This document shows, piece after piece, positions 16,941 through 26,197 of a stretch of 64,000 nucleotides of DNA. Source of the DNA: Streptomyces sp. MUM 178J (GTDB lineage Bacteria > Actinomycetota > Actinomycetes > Streptomycetales > Streptomycetaceae). Every line of letters begins with the position of its first letter. Within the stretch, counting starts at the first letter, position 1. The stretch is taken from positions 1 through 64,000 of the forward strand of contig NZ_JADWYQ010000023.1 in NCBI RefSeq assembly GCF_022414575.1, in the 5' to 3' direction. The translations under genes were made by a program, and so were the position numbers. Under the pieces are notes generated by a model. The model searched no databases. It was given only the letters and a program-made list of their open reading frames with translations, and was not told the DNA's origin.

Positions 16941-18458
16941 GTGCGGATCAAGTGGCGGCGCCGGGCGCTGCCGACGGCGCTGGCGCTGGCCCTGCTGGCG
17001 GCGACCGGCTGCGAGAGCACGACGGACGCGCGGCCGGGGCCGACCGCCGCGCCGTCCACGTCCGCGGCCCGGGTGTGCGCCAAGCCCGCGGCCGGGCCGG
17101 CGAAGGCGCCGGCCGGCGCGGTGACGGTCGACCCCGCGGTGCCCGGTGACCTGGCTGCGAAGACCAAGAGCAGCCCGCCGAACACCACGTTCTGGCTTCG
17201 ACCGGGCAAGCACCTGCTCCGGCCGGACCGCTACGCCCAGGTCATCCCCAAGGAGGGGAACAGCTACCTCGGCGCGCCGGGCGCGGTGCTCGACGGCCGG
17301 AAGACCAACCAGTACGCGTTCGGCGGCGCCGCCCGCGACGTCACCATCCGCCACCTGACCGTGCAGGGTTTCGTCGCGCCGCACGACGAGGGCGTGGTCA
17401 ACCATGACTCTGCCGACGGGTGGGTGATCGAGCACGCGACGATCCAGAACAACTCCGGCGCCGGGCTGATGGCCGGCGCCCGCCAGCAGGTCCGCGCCAG
17501 CTGTCTGCGCGGCAACGGCCAGTACGGCATGAACGCGTACAAGGCCGCCGGCCGCATCAGCGACCTGGTGGTCGAGGGCAACGAGATCGCAGACAACAAC
17601 AGGGACGACTGGGAGCGGCGGCGGCCGGGCTGCGGCTGCACCGGAGGCGTCAAGTTCTGGGCCGTCAACGGCGCCGACATACGCGGCAACTGGGTGCACG
17701 ACAACCGCGGAGCCGGGTTATGGGCGGACACCAACAACAACGACTTCCGCATCGAGGACAACCTGCTCGAGGCCAACGACGGCGCCGCGCTGATCTACGA
17801 GACCAGCTACAACGCGGTCATCCGGAAGAACACGATCAGGCGGAACAACTGGGTCGAGGGCCGTAGGCACGCCGACCGCGGCGACAACTTCCCGCATCCG
17901 ACCGTCTACCTGTCCGAGTCCGGCGGCGAGCCCCGGATCCGAGCCCGCACCGACAAGATCGAGATCTATCGGAACGTGCTGGAGAACAACTGGTCGGGGA
18001 TCACCCTGTGGGAGAACGCCGACCGGTTCTGCAACAGCCCGGCCAACACCTCGTCCGGTGACTGCACATTGCTGGTGAAGCACACCGACCGCTGCGCGCG
18101 GCCGGCGATCGCCACCGCACCGCTCTACGCCGACTGCCGGTGGAAGACCCAGCGGGTGGACATCCACGGCAACCGCTTCGTGCTGGACAAGTCCGTCGTC
18201 GACTGCACGGTGAAGTGCGACCGCATGGCGGTGCTGGCCAACTACGGCACCTATCCGGACTGGTCGCCGTACCACGGCGAGCGGGTGGCCGAGGCGATCA
18301 CCCGCAAGCAGCACAACCGCTGGCACGACAACGTCTACCTCGGACCATGGAAATTCGTCGCCCACGACCCGGGCCGGGTACTCGACTTCCGGCAGTGGCA
18401 GGGCACGCCGTACCGGCAGGACGCGGGCAGCACCTTCCGGGCACGGGACGGTGGTTGA
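16941..18458 (+). CDS. Secreted/lipid-anchored right-handed beta-helix protein
   Basis: 505 residues from GTG 16941 (GGAGGAG site). Signal KWRRRALPTALALALLAATG followed by Cys27, a probable lipobox although position -3 is Ala. The rest shows repeated NN/GN-turn rungs (IQNNSGAGLMAGARQQ, LEANDGAALIYETSYN, YRNVLENNWSGITLWENA), the pattern of pectate-lyase-like beta-helices. Likely a polysaccharide lyase or epimerase acting outside the membrane on the nascent polymer; no catalytic residue can be assigned from sequence alone. Confidence 0.8.
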   Translation: MRIKWRRRALPTALALALLAATGCESTTDARPGPTAAPSTSAARVCAKPAAGPAKAPAGAVTVDPAVPGDLAAKTKSSPPNTTFWLRPGKHLLRPDRYAQVIPKEGNSYLGAPGAVLDGRKTNQYAFGGAARDVTIRHLTVQGFVAPHDEGVVNHDSADGWVIEHATIQNNSGAGLMAGARQQVRASCLRGNGQYGMNAYKAAGRISDLVVEGNEIADNNRDDWERRRPGCGCTGGVKFWAVNGADIRGNWVHDNRGAGLWADTNNNDFRIEDNLLEANDGAALIYETSYNAVIRKNTIRRNNWVEGRRHADRGDNFPHPTVYLSESGGEPRIRARTDKIEIYRNVLENNWSGITLWENADRFCNSPANTSSGDCTLLVKHTDRCARPAIATAPLYADCRWKTQRVDIHGNRFVLDKSVVDCTVKCDRMAVLANYGTYPDWSPYHGERVAEAITRKQHNRWHDNVYLGPWKFVAHDPGRVLDFRQWQGTPYRQDAGSTFRARDGG

Positions 18459-18459
18459 G

Positions 18460-19746
18460 ATGAGCCCGAACCACACGGACCACACATGCCACACGGGCCA
18501 CACGGGCCACACGGGCCACACGGGCCACACGGAGAAGATCGTCGGGACGGTCTGGGGGCTGCTGGTCCTCAACACGCTCGGCTCCACAGGGGCGAAGACC
18601 ATCATCCCGCTGCCCCGCTCCCTCATCCAGATGGTCACCATGGGCGCGCTGGTCGCCGCGTTCGCGCTGGCGCTCGCGGTCAACCTCCGGCTGCGCATCC
18701 GACCCAGCGCCTATGTGCTCCTGCTCACCCTGCTGCTGACGCCGAGCGTGATCTCCAGCGCAAGCCTGGAGTCCGGATTCGGCGCGCTGTTCCGCTGCGC
18801 CCGGCTGGCTCTCTTCGTCGGCACGCTGTGGCTGCTCAGCCGCTGGTGGGACGGCAGCCTGACATTCGTCCGGCACCACATCCGGATGTACGTCGCGGTC
18901 CTCGGGTCGGTGGCCGCCGGCGCGCTCATCTCACCGGGCGCCGCCATGCCCGAGCTCTACGGCGGGCGGCTGGTCGGCGCGTTGTGGCCGCTCACCCCGC
19001 CGCAGATCGGACAGTACGCCGCGGTGATCACAGGGCTTGCCGTGCTGCTCGTCCTGGGCCGCCGGACCGACCGGGGCAGCGCGGCGGCGGTCATCGTGCC
19101 GGCCGTCGTCCTGCTCGCGCTGACCCATACCCGCACGGCCACGCTCGGCCTGCTCATCGGGCTGGCGTTGGCGATCGGCTCGCTGATCCTGACCAGCGCC
19201 GCCGCCCGCCGGTTCTTCGCCTGGGCGGTGCTGTGCGCCGCCGTGGCCGCGGTGGGGTTCGGCTCGGCGCTGCAGGCGTGGTTCCTGCGCGGACAGAGCC
19301 AGGAGAACTTCACCAACCTCACCGGTCGGGCCAAGGTCTGGGACGCCCTGCTGGCAGCACCCCGGACGGCCTCGGAGTACCTGTTCGGCACGGGCCTGGG
19401 CGACAAGTCGTTCGGCGGACTGCCGATCGACAACAGCTGGCTGGCCGTCTACCACGAGCAGGGTCTGACCGGCGTCGCCCTGGTGGCGGCGATCATCATC
19501 GCACTGGGTGGGGTCGCACTGCTGCGGCCGCCGTCGCTTTCGAGGGCCTGCGCGATCTTCCTGATCAGCTACTGCGCGATCGCGTCGTACACCGAGGCCG
19601 GGCTGGGCGACGCCTCGCCGTATCTGCTGCATCTGGCCGTGGCCGCCTCGCTGCTGGCGACGCCTGCCGCGGCCGCTCCCCTCTCAAGACCCGAAGACCC
19701 TCGACGACGCATCCCGCAATGGGCCCGGAGATCGGAGGTGACCTGA
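18460..19746 (+). CDS. O-antigen polymerase/ligase-like membrane protein (Wzy)
   Basis: 428 residues, about ten hydrophobic segments, and the Wzy/WaaL-type long loop ending in a conserved segment (TGRAKVWDALLAAP, LFGTGLGDKSFGGLPIDNSW, VYHEQGLTGVALV). ATG 18460 is used; GTG 18451, overlapping the previous stop, is an alternative. Residues 5-25 are a His-Thr-x repeat encoded by a 9-bp DNA array. It probably links undecaprenyl-bound repeat units on the outer face of the membrane. Confidence 0.85.
   Translation: MSPNHTDHTCHTGHTGHTGHTGHTEKIVGTVWGLLVLNTLGSTGAKTIIPLPRSLIQMVTMGALVAAFALALAVNLRLRIRPSAYVLLLTLLLTPSVISSASLESGFGALFRCARLALFVGTLWLLSRWWDGSLTFVRHHIRMYVAVLGSVAAGALISPGAAMPELYGGRLVGALWPLTPPQIGQYAAVITGLAVLLVLGRRTDRGSAAAVIVPAVVLLALTHTRTATLGLLIGLALAIGSLILTSAAARRFFAWAVLCAAVAAVGFGSALQAWFLRGQSQENFTNLTGRAKVWDALLAAPRTASEYLFGTGLGDKSFGGLPIDNSWLAVYHEQGLTGVALVAAIIIALGGVALLRPPSLSRACAIFLISYCAIASYTEAGLGDASPYLLHLAVAASLLATPAAAAPLSRPEDPRRRIPQWARRSEVT
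18472..18534. repeat. Seven in-frame 9-bp repeats at the Wzy N-terminus
   Basis: CACACGGAC, CACACATGC, four perfect CACACGGGC units (18490-18525), then CACACGGAG. They encode HTD-HTC-(HTG)4-HTE before the first membrane segment. Slippage would change length by three residues without a frameshift. Confidence 0.95.
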
Positions 19747-19748
19747 AC

Positions 19749-21032
19749 ATGCACGGCATTCACGTTCTAGTAGTGCACAACCGCTACGCCTCGGCGCAGC
19801 CGAGCGGGGAGAACAAGGTCGTCGACCAGGAGGCGGCGCTGCTGCGCGGAGCCGGCCACCGGGTCGACGTGTTCGAGCGGCGCAGCGACGACATCGCCGC
19901 CCGGTCCCTGCTGGGCAAGGCCGCGGTGCCGCTGCTGGTGCCGTGGAACCCGGCGGTCCGCGTGGAGCTCGCCGCCCGGCTCCGCACCGAGCGGCCGGAC
20001 GTGGTGCACATCCACAACGTCTTCCCGCTCCTGTCGCCGGCGGTGCTGGCCGCCTGCGCCGACGCCGGCGTGCCCGCAGTCGCCACGCTGCACAACTACA
20101 CCCAGGTCTGCCCGCCCGGCACGCTGCAGCGGGACGGCCGGCCGTGCACCGAGTGCGTCGGGTCCGCGCCGCTGCCCGCCGTCCGGCACGGCTGCTACCG
20201 GGGCTCCCGGCTGGCGACGGCGCCGCTCGCGGTGAGCCTGTCGGTCAACCGACGGCGGTGGTGGACCGGCGTGGAGCGGTTCTTCTGCATCTCCGCGGCG
20301 CAGCGCGACGTCCTGGTGCGGGCCGGCATGCCACCCGAACGGATGGCGGTGAAGCACAACTTCGTGCCAGAGCCGGACGCCCGCCGAGTGGGCGACGGCG
20401 AGCAGCTGCTCTATCTCGGCCGGCTCGCGGAGGCCAAGGGCGTGCGGCTGCTCATGGCCGCGTGGGACGAGATCGCCGCCGGCGGAGGTGTGGGGGTGCC
20501 GCTCGTGATCGCCGGCGCGGGGCCGCTGGAGCGAGAGGTGGCCGCCTGGGCGGCGGGCCGGCACGACGTCCGGTACGTCGGCCTGTACGACCCGGCGGAG
20601 TGCCGGCAGGCCGTCGCGCGGTCGGTCGCCGTGGTGGCTCCCTCCACCTGGCTGGAGGCGTTCGGCCTGGTGGTCGTGGAGGCGATGGCGGCCGGGGTCC
20701 CGGCCGTCGCCGCCGGTCACGGCGCCTTCGTCGAACTCGTCGAGGACGGGGTGACCGGGCTGCTGCACCGGCCGGGCGAGCCCGCCTCGCTCGCGTCCTG
20801 CCTGCGTCGGATCACGACCGATCCGGCAGGCAACCGGGAGATGGGTCAGGCGGCCCGGCGCCGTTACGAGCAGGGCTTCAGCCCGGCCGTCGGGCTGGAG
20901 CGCCTGGTGGACGGGTACCGCACCGCGATCGCGGGTCGGTTCGGCGGCGGGGGCAGCCCGCCGCCGTCAGGGGACGAGAACACTGGCTCGCTGCGGGGGC
21001 GCCCGCGCGAGCGGGATGGGGGCAGTAGATGA
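19749..21032 (+). CDS. Glycosyltransferase family 4
   Basis: 427 residues from ATG 19749 with a strong GGAGGTGA site. GT-B fold: N-terminal HVLVVHNRYASAQPSGEN, an acceptor half with HIHNVFPLLSP and LHNYTQVCPPGTL, then a family 4 donor domain with LYLGRLAEAKGV and the APSTWLEAFGLVVVEAMAAG motif (E-x7-E). Several Cys in the middle (CTECVGS, HGCYRGS) are common in this GT4 subgroup. Adds a sugar of the repeat unit; overlaps the next gene by ATGA. Confidence 0.9.
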   Translation: MHGIHVLVVHNRYASAQPSGENKVVDQEAALLRGAGHRVDVFERRSDDIAARSLLGKAAVPLLVPWNPAVRVELAARLRTERPDVVHIHNVFPLLSPAVLAACADAGVPAVATLHNYTQVCPPGTLQRDGRPCTECVGSAPLPAVRHGCYRGSRLATAPLAVSLSVNRRRWWTGVERFFCISAAQRDVLVRAGMPPERMAVKHNFVPEPDARRVGDGEQLLYLGRLAEAKGVRLLMAAWDEIAAGGGVGVPLVIAGAGPLEREVAAWAAGRHDVRYVGLYDPAECRQAVARSVAVVAPSTWLEAFGLVVVEAMAAGVPAVAAGHGAFVELVEDGVTGLLHRPGEPASLASCLRRITTDPAGNREMGQAARRRYEQGFSPAVGLERLVDGYRTAIAGRFGGGGSPPPSGDENTGSLRGRPRERDGGSR

Positions 21033-22330
21033 CACGATGCCGACTCTGCGGCTCGGCGGCGCCGGTGAGCGTCGTCGACCTCGGGGCGACCCCGCCGTGC
21101 GAGAGTTTCCTCGCCGCGGACCAACTGGACCAGCCGGAGCCGACGTACCCGCTGCACCTGCGGGTCTGCACCGAGTGCTGGCTCGCGCAGATCCCTCCGC
21201 TGATCACGCCGGAGGAGACGTTCACGCAGTACGCGTACTTCTCCTCCTACTCGACCTCCTGGGTGGAGCACGCCCGCGCCTTCGTCGCCGACGCCGTACA
21301 GCGGCTGGGGCTCGGCGCCGACGCCTTCGTGGTCGAGGTCGCGAGCAACGACGGGTATCTGCTGAGGCATGTGGTGGACCGCGGGATCCGCTGCCTCGGC
21401 ATCGAGCCGTCGGTGAACGTCGGCGCCGCGGCGCGGGACGCGGGTGTGCCCACGCTCACGGCGTTCCTGGACCCGGCCACCGGCGCCGGCGTCCGCGCCG
21501 AGCACGGCCCGGCGGACCTGGTCGTGGCCAACAACGTGTACGCGCACATCCCCGACGTGGTCGAGTTCACCAGGGGGCTGCGCGCCCTGGTCGCCGACGA
21601 CGGCTGGGTCTCCATCGAGGTGCAGCACCTGCTGACCCTGATCGAGGAGAACCAGTACGACACGATCTACCACGAGCACTTCCAGTACTACACGGTCGCG
21701 TCGGCGGCCCGGGCGCTGGCGAGCGGCGGACTCGCGCTCGTGGACGTCGAACTGCTGCCCACGCACGGCGGCTCCATCCGGCTGTGGGCCCGGCCGGCCG
21801 AGGCGGCCGGCGAGCCGGCCCATGGGGTGTCCCCCGCTCCGGGGGCCTCTCCCGGCCGAAGGCTGAGGGAGGAGCCGAGAGCTCGGGGAAGGGTGGCCGA
21901 CGTGCTGGACCGGGAGAAGGCCGCCGGGCTGCAGGAGCTGTCCGGGTACACCCAGTTCTCCGCCCGGGTGGCCAAGGTGCGCCGGGACCTGCTGCGGTTC
22001 CTCATCGAGGCGGCCGAGCGCGGCGAGACGGTCGTCGGCTACGGCGCCCCGGGCAAGGGCAACACCCTGCTCAACCACTGCGGCATCCGGCCCGACCTGC
22101 TCCCGTACACGGTCGACCGCAACCCCTACAAGCACGGCAGGTTCACCCCGGGCACCCGCATCCCGATCCTGCCGCCCGAGCGGATAGCCGCCGACAGGCC
22201 GGACTACGTCCTCGTCCTCCCGTGGAACCTGCGGGCCGAACTGGTCGAGCAGCTGTCCTTTGTGCACTCCTGGGGCGGCCGACTGGTCTTTCCCATTCCG
22301 GAACTGAGCGTGGTCGAGGTGAAGCCTTGA
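21029..22330 (+). CDS. NDP-sugar C-methyltransferase-like SAM enzyme
   Basis: 433 residues. N-terminal zinc-binding domain (CRLCGS ... CTECWLAQ), central SAM fold with VVEVASNDGYLLRHVV and the IEVQHLLTLIEENQYDTIYH motif, and a C-terminal domain with VGYGAPGKGNTLLNHCG. This three-part plan is that of TylC3/CloU-type NDP-hexose C-methyltransferases. About residues 265-290 are encoded by an in-frame repeat element and have no counterpart expected in the family. Likely methylates a CDP-linked keto-sugar made with the next genes. Confidence 0.85.
   Translation: MTRCRLCGSAAPVSVVDLGATPPCESFLAADQLDQPEPTYPLHLRVCTECWLAQIPPLITPEETFTQYAYFSSYSTSWVEHARAFVADAVQRLGLGADAFVVEVASNDGYLLRHVVDRGIRCLGIEPSVNVGAAARDAGVPTLTAFLDPATGAGVRAEHGPADLVVANNVYAHIPDVVEFTRGLRALVADDGWVSIEVQHLLTLIEENQYDTIYHEHFQYYTVASAARALASGGLALVDVELLPTHGGSIRLWARPAEAAGEPAHGVSPAPGASPGRRLREEPRARGRVADVLDREKAAGLQELSGYTQFSARVAKVRRDLLRFLIEAAERGETVVGYGAPGKGNTLLNHCGIRPDLLPYTVDRNPYKHGRFTPGTRIPILPPERIAADRPDYVLVLPWNLRAELVEQLSFVHSWGGRLVFPIPELSVVEVKP
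21821..21894 (+). repeat. In-frame palindromic mini-element, copy 3
   Basis: CATGGGGTGTCCCCCGCTCC, a GGCCGAAGGCTGAGGGAGGA core and a GAGCTCGGGGAAGGGTGG end. It encodes PGASPGRRLREEPRARGRV within the methyltransferase, nearly the same peptide as copy 4. Confidence 0.85.
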
Positions 22331-23178
22331 AGGTCGTACTGTTCTGCGGCGGCTACGGGTTGCGCATGCGCAACGGAACCTCCGACGACGTGCCCAAGCC
22401 GATGGCGATGGTCGGCCCGCGACCGCTGATCTGGCACGTCATGCGCTACTACGCGTACTACGGGCACACGGAGTTCATCCTGTGCCTCGGGTACGGGGCC
22501 CACCACATCAAGGACTTCTTCCTCAACTACGAGGAGACGACCTCCAACGACTTCGTGCTGCGGGGCGGGCGGACGGAGCTGCTGTCCACCGACATCGCCT
22601 CCTGGACGATCACGTTCGTGCAGACCGGCATCGAGTCACCGATCGGGGAGCGACTGCGCCGGGTCCGCCGCCACCTGGACGGCGACGAGATGTTCCTCGC
22701 CAACTACGCCGATGTGCTCACCGATGCCCCGCTGCCCCAGATGATCGACCGGTTCGCCCGGCGCGACGCCGGCGCGTCGATGATGGTGGTGCCGCCGCAG
22801 TCCTCGTTCCACTGCGTGGACCTGGGCGACGACGGCCTGGTGGGGGGCATCACCGCGGTGAGCGAACTGCCGCTGTGGGAGAACGGCGGCTACTTCGTGC
22901 TCCGCCAGGAGGTCTTCGACCACATCCCGGAGAACGGCGACCTGGTCGCCGACGGATGCACCCAACTGGCCAAGCGCGGACGGCTGGTGGCGCACCGGCA
23001 CCGCGGCTTCTGGAAGCCGACCGACACCGTGAAGGAGCGAGCCGCGCTCGACGAGGCCTACGCCCGGGGCGACCGCCCCTGGGCCGTGTGGGAAAGAGAC
23101 GGCGTGCGGGCGGGCGGGACCGGCGGCGGAATCGCCGACGGGATCGGCGGCGGGATCGGCTCCGGAGCGTGGGCGTGA
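22327..23178 (+). CDS. Glucose-1-phosphate cytidylyltransferase-like nucleotidyltransferase
   Basis: 283 residues from TTG 22327 (GAGGTGAAG upstream; TTGA overlap). N-terminal FCGGYGLRMRNGTSDDVPKP is the nucleotide-binding signature of sugar-1-phosphate nucleotidyltransferases, with KPMAMVGPRPLIWHVMRYY and FWKPTDTVKE typical of the RfbF (CTP) type. The C-terminal tail is a glycine-rich repeat (GGGIADGIGGGIGSG) that looks like a non-functional extension. Produces a CDP-hexose as entry to a deoxy- or branched sugar. Confidence 0.88.
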   Translation: MKVVLFCGGYGLRMRNGTSDDVPKPMAMVGPRPLIWHVMRYYAYYGHTEFILCLGYGAHHIKDFFLNYEETTSNDFVLRGGRTELLSTDIASWTITFVQTGIESPIGERLRRVRRHLDGDEMFLANYADVLTDAPLPQMIDRFARRDAGASMMVVPPQSSFHCVDLGDDGLVGGITAVSELPLWENGGYFVLRQEVFDHIPENGDLVADGCTQLAKRGRLVAHRHRGFWKPTDTVKERAALDEAYARGDRPWAVWERDGVRAGGTGGGIADGIGGGIGSGAWA

Positions 23179-23822
23179 TCCGGCTCGGGGCAGGGCGCCT
23201 GGACCGAGTCGTCGCGGTGGGCGCGCACTGCGACGACATCGCCATCGGCGCCGGCGGAACGCTGCTGACGCTGTGCCTGTCGCGGCCGGGCATCCGAGTC
23301 GACGCGCTGGTGCTCTCCGGCGGCGGCAGCGAGCGGGAGCAGGAGGAGCAGGCCGCGCTCACCGCCTTCTGCCCGGACGCCGACCTGCGGCTGACCGTGC
23401 TCAAGCTGCCGGACGGCCGGCTTCCGGCGCACTGGGAAGAGGCCAAGGCCGCGGTCGAGGAACTGCGCGCGGGGACCGATCCGGATTTGGTCCTGGCACC
23501 GCGTACCGATGACGCGCACCAGGATCACCGCGGTCTGGCGCAGCTGATGCCCACCGCGTTCCGCGACCACCTGGTGCTGGGCTACGAGATCGTCAAGTGG
23601 GACGGCGACCTCGGCCGTCCGTCGGCGTACCAGCCGCTCTCGCCGGAGACCGCCGAGCAGAAGGTGCGGTTGCTCCAGGAGCACTATCCCTCGCAGCGGC
23701 ACCGGCCCTGGTACGACCGGGAGGCCTTCCTCGGTCTTGCCCGAATCCGCGGCATCGAAAGCCACACGCGCTACGCCGAGGCGTTCGCCGTCACCAAACT
23801 CACTCTCGACCTGGGGGATTGA
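23175..23822 (+). CDS. PIG-L family deacetylase
   Basis: 215 residues from GTG 23175 (GTGA overlap). Zinc-binding signature AHCDDIAIGAGGTLL near the N-terminus and the downstream RTDDAHQDHRGLAQ motif, both diagnostic of PIG-L/LmbE de-N-acetylases. Predicted to remove an N-acyl group from a sugar or a sugar conjugate. The same set (cytidylyltransferase, PIG-L, SDR, DUF4910 protein, C-methyltransferase) occurs together in other actinobacteria, so it probably works on the same nucleotide sugar. Confidence 0.88.
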   Translation: MIRLGAGRLDRVVAVGAHCDDIAIGAGGTLLTLCLSRPGIRVDALVLSGGGSEREQEEQAALTAFCPDADLRLTVLKLPDGRLPAHWEEAKAAVEELRAGTDPDLVLAPRTDDAHQDHRGLAQLMPTAFRDHLVLGYEIVKWDGDLGRPSAYQPLSPETAEQKVRLLQEHYPSQRHRPWYDREAFLGLARIRGIESHTRYAEAFAVTKLTLDLGD

Positions 23823-23825
23823 ACC

Positions 23826-24860
23826 TTGCGCGTACTGCTCACCGGACACCAGGGCTATCTGGGCACCGTGATGGCCCCGGTGCTCACGGCCGCCGGGCAC
23901 AAGGTCGTCGGGCTGGACTCCGGCCTGTTCGCCGACTGCGTGCTGGGCCCGCAGCCCGTGGACCCGCCGGGGCCGCAGGTGGACCTGCGCGACGTCACGG
24001 CCGAACACCTGGCCGGGGTCGACGCCGTGATCCATCTGGCCGCCCTGTCCAACGACCCGCTGGGATCGCTGGCGCCGGAACTCACCTACGACATCAACCA
24101 CCACGCGTCCGTACGCCTCGCCCGGCTGGCCCGGGACGCCGGAGTGCAGCGCTTCCTGTACGCGTCGACCTGCTCGGTGTACGGCGCCGCCGGCGACCCC
24201 GACTTGTCGAACTTGGTGACCGAGGACGCCCCGCTGCGCCCGGTGACGCCGTACGCGGAGTCCAAGGTGCGGGTGGAGGACGACCTGCACGCGCTGTCCG
24301 ACGGCGACTTCAGCCCGGTGTTCATGCGCAACGCCACCGCCTTCGGCTACTCACCCCGGCTGCGCGCCGACATCGTGCTGAACAACCTGGTGGGCCACGC
24401 GTTCCTGTCCGGCGAGGTGCTGGTGCTCTCCGACGGCACCCCCTGGCGTCCGCTGGTGCACACCGCCGACATCGCACGGGCCTTCACGGCGGCGCTGACC
24501 GCGCCGCGCGAGGCGGTGCACGCCCGGGCGTTCAACATCGGCAGCGAGATCAACAACGTCACGGTCGCCGAGATCGCCGAGCAGGTCGCCGAGGCGGTAT
24601 CCGGCTCGAAGGTGCGGATCACCGGGGAGACCGGCGCCGATCCCCGTTCGTACCGCGTGGACTTCAGCCGGTTCCGCAACGCCGTACCCGGCTTCGACTG
24701 CGAGTGGACGGTGAAGCAGGGCGCGCTCGAACTCGCCGACGCCTACCGGAAACACGGGCTGACGCGGGAGGACTTCGAGCGCCGCTTCACCCGCCTCGCC
24801 GTGCTGCGCGAGGCGTCCGACGCCGGCGCCGTCGACGACACCCTGCGGCGGCGCCGATGA
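23826..24860 (+). CDS. NAD-dependent sugar epimerase/dehydratase (SDR)
   Basis: 344 residues from TTG 23826. Rossmann motif LLTGHQGYLGTVMAPVL, HLAALSNDPLG, catalytic Ser-Tyr-Lys represented by STCSVYG and PYAESK, and a C-terminal substrate-binding half (RPLVHTADIARAF, NIGSEINNVTVAEIA). Extended SDR type, as in CDP- or dTDP-hexose 4,6-dehydratases and 4-epimerases; exact reaction not readable. Sits between PIG-L and the DUF4910 gene with 3-nt and ATGA junctions. Confidence 0.88.
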   Translation: MRVLLTGHQGYLGTVMAPVLTAAGHKVVGLDSGLFADCVLGPQPVDPPGPQVDLRDVTAEHLAGVDAVIHLAALSNDPLGSLAPELTYDINHHASVRLARLARDAGVQRFLYASTCSVYGAAGDPDLSNLVTEDAPLRPVTPYAESKVRVEDDLHALSDGDFSPVFMRNATAFGYSPRLRADIVLNNLVGHAFLSGEVLVLSDGTPWRPLVHTADIARAFTAALTAPREAVHARAFNIGSEINNVTVAEIAEQVAEAVSGSKVRITGETGADPRSYRVDFSRFRNAVPGFDCEWTVKQGALELADAYRKHGLTREDFERRFTRLAVLREASDAGAVDDTLRRRR

Positions 24861-26197
24861 CCGACGCCGGAGAAGAGATGTACGAGCTGGTGGAGCGGCT
24901 GTACCCGCTGTGCCGGAGCATCACCGGCGACGGTGTGCGCGCCACCCTGGAGATCGTCGACGAGTACGTCCCGCTGCGGGTGCACGAGGTGCCGACCGGG
25001 ACCCGGGTGCTCGACTGGACGGTGCCGCAGGAGTGGAACATCCGGGACGCGTACATCGCCGACGCCGCCGGAAACCGGGTCGTCGACTTCGCCGCGTCCA
25101 ACCTGCATGTGCTCGGCTACAGCGTGCCGGTCGCGGCGACCATGCCGCTGGACGAACTGCGCGGACACCTGCACACCCTGCCGGAGCACCCGTCCTGGGT
25201 GCCCTACCGCACCAGTTACTACCAGCCGGAGTGGGGGTTCTGCCTGGCGCAGGAGACGCTGGACGCCATGCCGGACGGCGAGTACGAGGTGCGCATCGAC
25301 TCCACCCTCGCCGACGGCCATCTCACCTACGCCGAGCACGTGGTCCCCGGACAGGTCGCCGACGAGGTGATCGTCTCCTGCCACGTCTGCCACCCGTCGC
25401 TGGCCAACGACAACGTGGCCGGCATCGCTGTGGCGACCTTTCTGGCGCGGGCGCTGGCGGAGCGGACGCCGTGGTACACCTACCGGTTCCTGTTCGCGCC
25501 CGGCACCATCGGGGCGATCACCTGGCTGGCCCGCAACGCGGACCGGGTGAACGGGGCATCCCCTGCCCTGGGGGCCCCTCCCGGCCGACGGCCGGGGGAG
25601 GAGCCGAGAGCCGGGGGAAGGGTCAGACACGGGCTGGTGCTGGCCTGCGCCGGCGACCCGGGGCAGCTGACGTACAAGCAGAGCAGGCGCGGCGACGCGG
25701 AGATCGACCGGGTGATGCGGCATGTGCTGCTCGCCTCCGACCGCCCGCACCGCGTCGCCGAGTTCACTCCGTACGGCTACGACGAGCGGCAGTTCTGCTC
25801 GCCCGGGTTCGATCTGGGCGTGGGCTCACTGAGCCGGACCCCGTACGCCGGCTACCCCGAGTACCACACCTCGGCGGACGACCTGGCCTTTGTCTCCCCG
25901 GAGGCGCTGGCGGACACTCTCGCCGTCTGCCGCGAGGCGTTCTCCGTGCTGGACCGCAACCGACGGTACGTCAACCTCAGTCCCTACGGCGAGCCGCAGC
26001 TGGGCCGACGGGGATTGTACGAATCCCTCGGCGGCCGCAGCGACGCCAAGCAGGCCCAGATGGCCATGCTCTGGGTGCTCAGCCTCTCCGACGGCGAGCA
26101 CTCTCTGCTGGACGTCGCCCAGCGGTCCGGGCTGCCGTTCGACACCGTCGCCACCGCGGCCGACGCCCTGCACGGCGCCGGTCTGATCAAGGCATGA
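24857..26197 (+). CDS. DUF4910-type (M28-like) aminopeptidase-domain protein
   Basis: 446 residues from ATG 24857. N-terminal PLCRSITGDGVRATLEI is the signature of DUF4910 proteins; the metal-binding-like segment VSCHVCHPSLANDNVAGIAV follows at about 175-195, and a C-terminal winged-helix-like end (LDVAQRSGLPFDTVATAADAL). Known members sit in sugar clusters and their chemistry is unclear. Residues around 235-260 come from an in-frame repeat element inserted between two core segments. Confidence 0.82.
   Translation: MTDAGEEMYELVERLYPLCRSITGDGVRATLEIVDEYVPLRVHEVPTGTRVLDWTVPQEWNIRDAYIADAAGNRVVDFAASNLHVLGYSVPVAATMPLDELRGHLHTLPEHPSWVPYRTSYYQPEWGFCLAQETLDAMPDGEYEVRIDSTLADGHLTYAEHVVPGQVADEVIVSCHVCHPSLANDNVAGIAVATFLARALAERTPWYTYRFLFAPGTIGAITWLARNADRVNGASPALGAPPGRRPGEEPRAGGRVRHGLVLACAGDPGQLTYKQSRRGDAEIDRVMRHVLLASDRPHRVAEFTPYGYDERQFCSPGFDLGVGSLSRTPYAGYPEYHTSADDLAFVSPEALADTLAVCREAFSVLDRNRRYVNLSPYGEPQLGRRGLYESLGGRSDAKQAQMAMLWVLSLSDGEHSLLDVAQRSGLPFDTVATAADALHGAGLIKA
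25552..25623 (+). repeat. In-frame palindromic mini-element, copy 4
   Basis: GGGGCATCCCCTGCCCTGGG, CCCGGCCGACGGCCGGGGGA and GAGAGCCGGGGGAAGGGT. Encodes APPGRRPGEEPRAGGRV in the DUF4910 protein. Same orientation and about 80% identical to copy 3. Confidence 0.85.
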
